Of a stretch of 64,000 bases of DNA, positions 19,501 to 23,767 are shown piece by piece. The position numbers and the translations under genes are program-made. This DNA is from Pseudomonas koreensis (GTDB lineage: Bacteria; Pseudomonadota; Gammaproteobacteria; Pseudomonadales; Pseudomonadaceae). Position 1 is the first letter of the stretch. Each line of letters opens with the position of its first letter. The stretch is from positions 1,985,501 to 2,049,500 of the forward strand of contig NZ_JALJWP010000001.1 of NCBI RefSeq assembly GCF_024169245.1. The letters are read 5' to 3'. The notes under the pieces were generated by a model. The model did no database searches. It was not told the DNA's origin and saw nothing but the letters and a program-made list of their open reading frames with translations.

Positions 19501-20640
19501 TTACGCAATCTGGCCGGTGACGGCAACCTGAGTGCCTGGTGTGTGAACGGCCGCCTGCTCCTGTGCGATCCGGGTCGCGACGTTGCAGTGCGCTTGCTGG
19601 GCATGGCCTCCGATAATCGGGCGGCCTGGCTGTTCAATATGTCCACGGGTGAAATCTGGACCCAGGGGTTCGTTGAACCACAGCAGCTTGTGCGGGCGTT
19701 TGGTGAGGGGCTGCGACTGTTGCACAGTGACGTTCTGCCAATTCCTGTGCGGGCGTGGCGCGACTGGCGGTTTACCGACGTCAGGGTCGAAGGCTCCGGC
19801 TTGCGCGGTACCACCGCCGACGGCGTATCGCTGCAACTGGGCCATCAGCAGACAGCCCGGGTTACCGCTGTCGACCGTCGTTGGGTGGCGGCACAGGGCG
19901 AGCGTCTGATCGAGCACATGCAAGCATTGTTGGCCAGGGTCGACCACGAGGCTTTTGTGTCAGTGGAAGCCGCGCCTGGCCATTTGCAGTGGTACGACGT
20001 GCACAGCGCTCGTCTGGTGAGCGTTGCCATCGACGACATGCCCGGGGACGTGGTCATGCTGGGCACCCGCAATCAGACCAGTGTCTTGCTGCACGAGCGC
20101 GGGAAGGGCACGGTGCAGGTGTATCCGGACATGCACATCTTCGGACCGTTCGACTACCTTCAGCGCGATGCACAGGTCATGACCCTTGAAGGCCACGACA
20201 AAATAAATGATCTGCTACCGCTTATTGCCGATGACGTCAGCACGCTCGTCGTGCGATTGGGGCAGGGGGGGATTACCTGTTATCTGTCGAAGGCCGCCTG
20301 GTCGCGACTGGACTCGGTCATCGTTGACTGTCGCCATGCGCCGGGGCAGGCAACTCCGATCCCGGGCAAGTTGATCTGGGACTTCGACACGCCGGACAAC
20401 CTGCTGTTCGAGATCGTTCAGGAGCATCTGCTCATCGTGGATCCAGCCAATGAGCACACGCTGATATTGCGTGATGTGTGCTCATCCGATCCGTTGTTGC
20501 GCGGGGAAGTGTTCCTCGCCTTCAAAGCCCGGCAATCCCTGCCGGTCTCTGCGTTGGTGCGGCAACTGCAGGCCATGAAAGGGCGCGCTGGCAGCGTGAC
20601 ATTCGGGGCGATGACCGCTGAGGCGGCCATCGCCGGCTAA
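13573..20640 (+). CDS. Giant lymphostatin/TcdB-like toxin B, paralog of toxin A
   Basis: 2355 residues from the ATG at 13573, preceded by GAGGG at good spacing; an in-frame ATG 23 codons earlier opens a hydrophobic stretch without such a site. The layout is collinear with toxin A: GT44-like glycosyltransferase with Leu-His-Phe-Val-Trp(130)-Leu-Gly-Gly and Asp313-Val-Asp315 in a Gly-Cys-Tyr-Ala context; C58-like protease with Cys846 (Gly-Gly-Arg-Cys-Tyr-Pro-Leu-Ala), His933 and Asp952 (Phe-Tyr-Asp-Pro-Asn-Phe-Gly), a complete Cys-His-Asp set; hydrophobic pore-like region at about 1230-1335; then Leu-Pro-Cys-Thr-Pro-Glu-Thr-Cys-Tyr-Gly-Tyr-Glu-Tyr and a long C-terminal half. No signal peptide or CROP-type repeats were seen. 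Lymphostatin (LifA/Efa1) of attaching-effacing E. coli has the same GT plus C58 combination. Many blocks align by eye with toxin A, but the N- and C-termini have diverged, so this is an old duplication or two acquisitions. Confidence 0.86.
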   Translation: MRNIEVSADKTFVNFAELFTRSDFEQALLLHKNTRHYDALLRYYAACVAAKDSKQLLEPLRLLRQTLEPLQGPGRVRREMESAGATDQRTGPDLTRIYERVETFESRVHAGIELLKTMPTEVAKTLHFVWLGGGLGDIQRDYLNVWKQVLAGQGYTLNLWYDSDALLAYQTNKLMVEAAKADALAGVGDKPVDENTLADLYEERAIVLKRQMQAHLNEAVAKGLSADDARIDLLVRAYGQDAASLQALREQNRRTLQGMAGGDLQLRDLDAAPAPLQLQSHYEQEMRLRGNLAAASDIVRVEVLYRESGCYADVDNLPPLVAKMAGVDLEVLHVDARLGIVQLLLNHNPDWMPGRQPSNSYAKSIPAEHYAAFEAFAKSRPVLSQVFQAPTDLLARPFMLRAVAEGSSMTNAFLMAHAGSATLQAVIDRIRFNYQLVDDTLRLAAQRGVALTDFEGVLPLAQTTLEQTYGPLPELPNQEEILAGYLANAAASYFSDGIRRQSEGTIYLTGPGAIRDAMADYARLHFTPAQAEAIRTEAAIARYASVNRATEEELDHSWKDNATDPVKWVEDEQTRWKQGLYPTRYKGDVGQLLTGSTIEFEQGWPMIEGRAVVLTDILQRLVDGLDDRFVEAMRQGLDVTITFDDPLPLSFADRQRIRNQPVGARPGAFPHDRRFLSLGLDEVLSAMAHGELTLAKTSPLQRLALGMLLGIDSLHGQRFEAHSGELDNLANSVRDLGTSSRYAVIERHLYTRKDAAFLNGLVSDIVEPAASVSALDLKKAALMKAQTLQQWGRYVAQIQQVAVLEHRLQIARQMDEVFSQLDVSGVQPVPQDLLLDGVGESIGGRCYPLALMMAAAFATGGTAFHHLRQRFYLAVLEPQQNDSIVFVQALEELRGTQLSEVGKTLSRADLSQVTAALERHAGTRTLMLNSDNHSMLLAKTVVGEKVLYHFYDPNFGVFEFESAAMLKRALEHFFLKMGMAKYYAAYGGEIRPTFDLIELQGEQVAALSLSAGFEVAKMLKGEPLPGQPAGKLRQRMNSAHGRSLVDNSRLGASLLGLDSHWWGEQIASATATLQDLHASVTPLVPLFETLEVTPEGQYRVSLIDPAQPERVVQVVSDDHRLLRIKNWLSEQFSTLARKPPATGAVLDPTEVGSVHTLNAGFAIQALMNALRGREGEGRTLTTAVRLHAYLNYAQLLHGNVVDVVGLVQLVKTALGEEKIIARTCASVVSEALGHAANEGVGAVLGLANVGFDIYQLVTAANDVEKAQYGTQLAFDSASLALTAGGVGAAVAGASTAAAVLGGAGVILGGLAVGVAALAQGFAAIARNAQEVGAFFADLQEAHHGVGYRFDDDLRAWVVAPALVVKRIDLLATALILDSPRLYPLRDHFGVPDFAADYSRAINVRQHLDLPGQLSFAPAKGQAIVLPCTPETCYGYEYKALPFASSRHDRGFDIARRLEKRQANGDWLFLFSFYSFPSHYIVNRLLPQYRDTVIEVVLDPAERTLVVPSLPRAWKNHVSYKIFGSGAHCTLALNPDAHIELVSSSQHFSRWMLEAAWAREGDIRIERLGDLYIGNVHVKVTGHGRHSLLIRTGDQQTFSVDRGKRQLDVIQQSAPEGLDEQALLTHFRALAQEHRLVLPYTPVHDWMIPFESPQAPRSTTAWYDAREDRFLYIRNEEIADTEDAQLALVADGYAYFYLADSYDIWQVDAVSGLLRYRYRLILAEGESVIGPVEMDAHGVIHVVQTVIDAHGRPRRFNYLIHRQQLLLSSVTHETAPELQATLFASAILADWSSVLGKYAALRHVAERDGETTVDWQPATYVSVSWTFATDKRDIVWIRSSDRLLIHPLPSAHHARGWPDSIKNLTDLVLLPMTEQEHVFFIYNRLDQTLCRRQRVVAQGVEQWSDRWVQPPGLKQVMAVESGYLILDDEGRLFNLTAQGEWPLYAVGEQWLKNHKHWWLTLELLAKRYPVDSFAIVGLRNLAGDGNLSAWCVNGRLLLCDPGRDVAVRLLGMASDNRAAWLFNMSTGEIWTQGFVEPQQLVRAFGEGLRLLHSDVLPIPVRAWRDWRFTDVRVEGSGLRGTTADGVSLQLGHQQTARVTAVDRRWVAAQGERLIEHMQALLARVDHEAFVSVEAAPGHLQWYDVHSARLVSVAIDDMPGDVVMLGTRNQTSVLLHERGKGTVQVYPDMHIFGPFDYLQRDAQVMTLEGHDKINDLLPLIADDVSTLVVRLGQGGITCYLSKAAWSRLDSVIVDCRHAPGQATPIPGKLIWDFDTPDNLLFEIVQEHLLIVDPANEHTLILRDVCSSDPLLRGEVFLAFKARQSLPVSALVRQLQAMKGRAGSVTFGAMTAEAAIAG

Positions 20641-20654
20641 GCTCGCCTCAAGGC

Positions 20655-20689
20655 AAAACGCCGCGAACCATGCTGTTCGCGGCGTTTTT
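20655..20689 (+). terminator. Strong rho-independent terminator after toxin B
   Basis: AAAACGCCGCGAAC (20655-20668) pairs with GTTCGCGGCGTTTT (20675-20688) across a 6-base loop, followed by T. The stem is symmetrical and could also terminate the leftward MarC gene that ends at 20717. Confidence 0.92.
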
Positions 20690-20716
20690 CTGTCGACTAC
20701 GGTTTCCGGCCCTGAT

Positions 20717-21313
20717 TCATGGCACCAGATAGCCCTTGACCCCGGTGAAGATGATCTGCGCTGCCAGAGCGCAAACAAACAGCCCCATCAAACGGCTGAC
20801 GATCTGCAAACCCTGATCGCCGAGAATCCGCTCGATGCGGTTCGACAGATACAGCACCACGCCGACGGTGAAACTGGCCAGCGCGATACTCATGATCGCG
20901 GTGAGCTTGTCGTCCCAATGCGGCTGACTGACGCCCATCACCAACAAGGCGCCGATGGTGCCGGGGCCGACGGTCAGCGGAATGGTTAGCGGCACGATGG
21001 TCACGTCTTGCTGCACATTGTCGCTTTGCACCACGGACTTGCCTTGTGCCATGCCCAACGCCGAGATGAACAGCACACTGCCGGCGCCGATCCGGAAGGC
21101 ATCCACGGTGATGCCGAACACATCGAAAATCACCCGCCCGAACAGGTACAGCAAGACGCTGGAGATCAGCGTGGCGATCGCCACTTTCCAGGCCAGGCGC
21201 CGTTGTTCCTTGCGCGAATAACCACGGGTCAGGCTGATGAAGCAGGACAACACGAAGAACGGGCTGTAGAGCACCAGCATCTTCAGGTAAACGCTGAATA
21301 ACACGTGGAGCAT
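20717..21313 (-). CDS. MarC/YhgN-family integral membrane protein
   Basis: 198 residues with six predicted membrane segments. The family (UPF0056, also called MarC) is widespread in Proteobacteria and has no firmly established substrate; its name comes from the mar locus but a role in multiple antibiotic resistance was not upheld. Diagnostic motifs are Val-Pro-Leu-Thr-Ile-Pro-Leu-Thr-Val-Gly-Pro-Gly-Thr-Ile-Gly in mid-protein and Arg-Leu-Met-Gly-Leu near the end. It is transcribed opposite to the toxins and shares their downstream terminator, so it is probably backbone rather than part of the toxin module. Confidence 0.88.
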   Translation of the reverse strand: MLHVLFSVYLKMLVLYSPFFVLSCFISLTRGYSRKEQRRLAWKVAIATLISSVLLYLFGRVIFDVFGITVDAFRIGAGSVLFISALGMAQGKSVVQSDNVQQDVTIVPLTIPLTVGPGTIGALLVMGVSQPHWDDKLTAIMSIALASFTVGVVLYLSNRIERILGDQGLQIVSRLMGLFVCALAAQIIFTGVKGYLVP

Positions 21314-21400
21314 GGTTTCGGCTCGCAGCAGGAAAGTGTGGGAAGGAGTCTATCAGTCGGTCAATGACTTGTGGGTGTCATGAATTCAAAGTCTTTTGAT

Positions 21401-21540
21401 GTTGTTGCGTTATAGGTTGTTAGTTGGCTTTTAGTTTGGTTGGTAATTGATGTTACATGTTTTGGTTTGTTGTTGGTTAATGGTTTGGTTATGGTTGTTT
21501 TCACAAGTTCATGAGGGCTTGTTTTAATAAGGATAAGGAA
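21401..21540 (+). promoter_or_regulatory. C-poor G/T-rich leader with two GGA motifs at the ribosome binding site
   Basis: Bases 21401-21500 contain only three C on the plus strand and are dominated by TTGGTT/GGTTTG-like runs, unlike anything else in this GC-rich window. Immediately after, AATAAGGATAAGGAATCC precedes the ATG of the first triplet gene. It holds two A-N-GGA motifs, the second overlapping the Shine-Dalgarno AAGGA. Such motifs are the typical binding sites of RsmA/CsrA. Neither transcription nor binding is shown here; this is inference from composition and motif. Confidence 0.4.
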
Positions 21541-21543
21541 TCC

Positions 21544-22347
21544 ATGATGAATAACCAGTACATTCAAAAAGCCTATATTTCCAACTGCATTGGCAGTTTG
21601 CAGGAATATCAAATTGATCAGCCTGCCGCTATTAAAAGTCGCAGTTTTGCTCTGGGTATCAACTCGGGCGACGTGATCGAGGCTCCCGATAAAGCCGCTG
21701 TTGTTGGTGAAGGTATCCTGTCCTTCTCGGGTGGGCTCAGCGATCAGAATCGATCCGATGCGCAAAACGCCTTTCTTTTCGCAAGTCTGGTAGCAAACAA
21801 AAAGTATCCGCTGGAACATCAAGGCCAGGAATGGTATCTGTTGTTCCGCGAGGTCATGACCAACGCGGGCTGGGCACCGATCAGCAAATTCTACAGTGAC
21901 CTGGAAGTCGCTGGCACCAGTGTCCGGATGGATAAACTGGTGCTGGAAATTCTCAGCTCGGTCGTTGCTGGTGTCACCGTCCCTGGCCCCACCGCCGCGT
22001 TGATGCTGAAGGTTGCGGGAGACGCCATTGCTGCGCTGAAGACACGTGAAACCGCCTTGACGCTTTACGAGCGCAATCTGCTGAACCAGGGCGTTGGTGG
22101 TGTTACGGCTGCCGCCTGCACCGAAGTTCACGGTGAAGCCATCATGGCGGTCGGCGCGGTACGTTTTCTGCGCCGGAACACTTCAACCAAAGTCATGTTT
22201 GTAGATGTGGATGTCCGCAATGTGAAGATGTACCGCGGTGAGTCGATGTTTGCCAAGAACACAGAAGTCGCAGAGGCCACTCGCGCTACTATCCGAAGCC
22301 GACTGGGTCTGAATGCTGTTTCGAAAATCGAAGAATATGATATTTAA
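21544..22347 (+). CDS. Protein of unknown function, first member of a three-gene paralogous set
   Basis: 267 residues from the ATG at 21544; the next codon (21547) is also ATG and is better spaced from AAGGA. Not recognised. A beta-like segment with Gly-Ile-Leu-Ser-Phe-Ser-Gly-Gly-Leu at about 55-63 is followed by an aromatic motif Glu-Trp-Tyr-Leu-Leu-Phe-Arg-Glu-Val-Met-Thr-Asn-Ala-Gly-Trp near 95-109. Then come a helical stretch (about 125-180) rich in Leu/Ala and a C-terminal part with alternating hydrophobic residues. No signal peptide or membrane helix is evident. The same plan (Phe-x-Gly-Gly-Leu, Trp-Tyr/Phe...Gly-Trp, helices, beta-like tail) recurs in the third gene and more weakly in the second. 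A terminator directly after this gene suggests it is made in excess of the other two. Confidence 0.8.
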   Translation: MMNNQYIQKAYISNCIGSLQEYQIDQPAAIKSRSFALGINSGDVIEAPDKAAVVGEGILSFSGGLSDQNRSDAQNAFLFASLVANKKYPLEHQGQEWYLLFREVMTNAGWAPISKFYSDLEVAGTSVRMDKLVLEILSSVVAGVTVPGPTAALMLKVAGDAIAALKTRETALTLYERNLLNQGVGGVTAAACTEVHGEAIMAVGAVRFLRRNTSTKVMFVDVDVRNVKMYRGESMFAKNTEVAEATRATIRSRLGLNAVSKIEEYDI

Positions 22348-22356
22348 TTGAATTTG

Positions 22357-22387
22357 AAGGGTGGCCGAAAGTCGGCCGCCCTTTTTT
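22357..22387 (+). terminator. Rho-independent terminator inside the triplet
   Basis: AAGGGTGGCCGA (22357-22368) pairs with TCGGCCGCCCTT (22372-22383), with one mismatch, across a 3-base loop, followed by TTTTTT. Only 17 bases separate it from the next start codon and no second promoter is obvious, so it probably acts as a partial terminator that lowers expression of the two downstream genes. Confidence 0.85.
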
Positions 22388-22404
22388 GTATGGGAGAAAA
22401 TAAT

Positions 22405-23106
22405 ATGGCTGATAATTGGTTGATATTGGTCGTCGGAGCTTCCATTCTGGTTTTGCCTGAAACGGACGAGTTGGAAGTTTATGATGATCTGGTTGACTCA
22501 ACTTTATTGGCGCAACTGGTGGCCAACAAAAAAGTCGAAAAGTCTCCGGGCCTGAACTGGTACGACGCCTATGTAGGGGTTCTTGATGACTTCTGGTTGC
22601 GCCAGCAAAAGTCCAGTCAGACCTGGACGGTCAGCAATGAAACGGAGGAAACTTCCCTTGATTTTTTTACCACTGCGCTAACCCGAGGCGCCTTGGGGCA
22701 TACCCGCACAATGACCAACGTGCTTGCTCGAATGGCAAAGATGGCGGGCGAAGAGCCTGCGATCCAGTTGTTGCGCAATTGCATGACAATCGCCGAGACG
22801 GGGCAAGCGATCACAGCACCGGCATCGTCGATGGATGTGCGCTTGCTGGTCACCTGCGCGAATTCTCCGTCCTCGATCACAACCTCGCATGTCCAGTTCA
22901 AGACCCGCGAAGCGCTGACGTCCAATCCGTTGCAACAGGTGTATCAACCCGATGATGTGCGAGGCGTGGTCCAGGCGAATCACGCACGGGCCACTCTTTC
23001 CGAAACCCTCTATCGTTCTGCGCGCAAGGCAATTGCCTTGAAAGTCAGGGACCGGCGTGCCAGCAGTGTCGCAAGATTGACTCTGCCAGAGGAGATCGAA
23101 TCGTGA
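22405..23106 (+). CDS. Protein of unknown function, second member of the triplet
   Basis: 233 residues from the ATG at 22405, which follows GGGAG with 8-base spacing. Not recognised. It is the most divergent member: the Gly-Gly-Leu turn is replaced by Val-Leu-Pro-Glu-Thr-Asp. The segment Leu-Ala-Gln-Leu-Val-Ala-Asn-Lys-Lys matches Leu-Val-Ala-Asn-Lys-Lys in the first gene exactly, and Asn-Trp-Tyr-Asp-Ala-Tyr-Val-Gly-Val-Leu aligns with the aromatic motif of the other two. The middle is helical and the tail beta-like. No signal peptide. Its stop overlaps the GTG start of the third gene, so the two are translationally coupled. Confidence 0.78.
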   Translation: MADNWLILVVGASILVLPETDELEVYDDLVDSTLLAQLVANKKVEKSPGLNWYDAYVGVLDDFWLRQQKSSQTWTVSNETEETSLDFFTTALTRGALGHTRTMTNVLARMAKMAGEEPAIQLLRNCMTIAETGQAITAPASSMDVRLLVTCANSPSSITTSHVQFKTREALTSNPLQQVYQPDDVRGVVQANHARATLSETLYRSARKAIALKVRDRRASSVARLTLPEEIES

Positions 23107-23744
23107 CAGATCTGAATACACCGCAGGCAGCGGTCGTGGGCGGCAGTATTGTGGCATTTGCGGGTGGTCTGCCGGCGTCACATCGTGAAGACATCTATAT
23201 GAGCACCGCCTATGCACAACGGGCGACGCGCGCTGCATTCAATGACGGACTGTCGGGTGACTGGTTCGAGTATTACTGCAACGTGCTCAGGTTTGTCGGC
23301 TGGGATATGCCGAAACCGCAAACACTGGCGCCATTGAATAACCGCCGGATGGCCACGCAGGCCACACAGCGTATCTCTAGCAACCTCGGCGAAGCATTCA
23401 GCGAGCCAATACGCCGTGCTCTGGTAGCGATGGAGCGAAACGCACTGGCGCTCAACCTGTTCGAGTCCGCGAGCCTGCGCGCTAACGTCGGTTTTTTCCA
23501 GATGATTCCCTGCGTCTTGAACGGCCCGAACAAGGTGGAAATGGGCGTCTATCATCGCCAGTTTCAGGTCGAGCGAGCGGTGCGGGGATTTCTGTTCAGC
23601 GAAGATGAAACGCTGATCCACAACAGCGTTGAGCAGTTCGCCGCCATCACCTTCAATACCCTTCATTACACGCAGTTTCGAGAAAAGGTCAAGAATTCGG
23701 TAATCACGGGCTCACTCAAGTACTTGAGCAGTCTGGAAATTTGA
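23103..23744 (+). CDS. Protein of unknown function, third member of the triplet
   Basis: 213 residues from a GTG start that overlaps the preceding TGA (GTGA). Not recognised. Gly-Gly-Ser-Ile-Val-Ala-Phe-Ala-Gly-Gly-Leu (about 13-23) corresponds to the glycine turn of the first gene. Asp-Trp-Phe-Glu-Tyr-Tyr-Cys-Asn-Val-Leu-Arg-Phe-Val-Gly-Trp corresponds to its aromatic motif. A helical region follows (Ala-Leu-Val-Ala-Met-Glu-Arg-Asn-Ala-Leu-Ala-Leu-Asn-Leu-Phe) and then a beta-like tail. The gene ends 23 bases from the 3-prime end of retS, which is convergent. Three related subunits from one transcript could form a hetero-oligomer, but nothing in the sequence fixes the function. Confidence 0.8.
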   Translation: MTDLNTPQAAVVGGSIVAFAGGLPASHREDIYMSTAYAQRATRAAFNDGLSGDWFEYYCNVLRFVGWDMPKPQTLAPLNNRRMATQATQRISSNLGEAFSEPIRRALVAMERNALALNLFESASLRANVGFFQMIPCVLNGPNKVEMGVYHRQFQVERAVRGFLFSEDETLIHNSVEQFAAITFNTLHYTQFREKVKNSVITGSLKYLSSLEI

Positions 23745-23767
23745 TCGAATCGGCGACCCGGGAGATC

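Noticed and set aside
6201..20640. Genomic island with integrase and tRNA attachment site
   Set aside because: No integrase, transposase, tRNA gene or direct repeats could be recognised at either edge of the toxin pair.
21361..22131. Leftward frame opposite the first triplet gene
   Set aside because: Its C-terminal part is only the Thr/Lys/Asn translation of the G/T-rich tract; no ribosome binding site or homology was seen, and the plus-strand gene has a good one.
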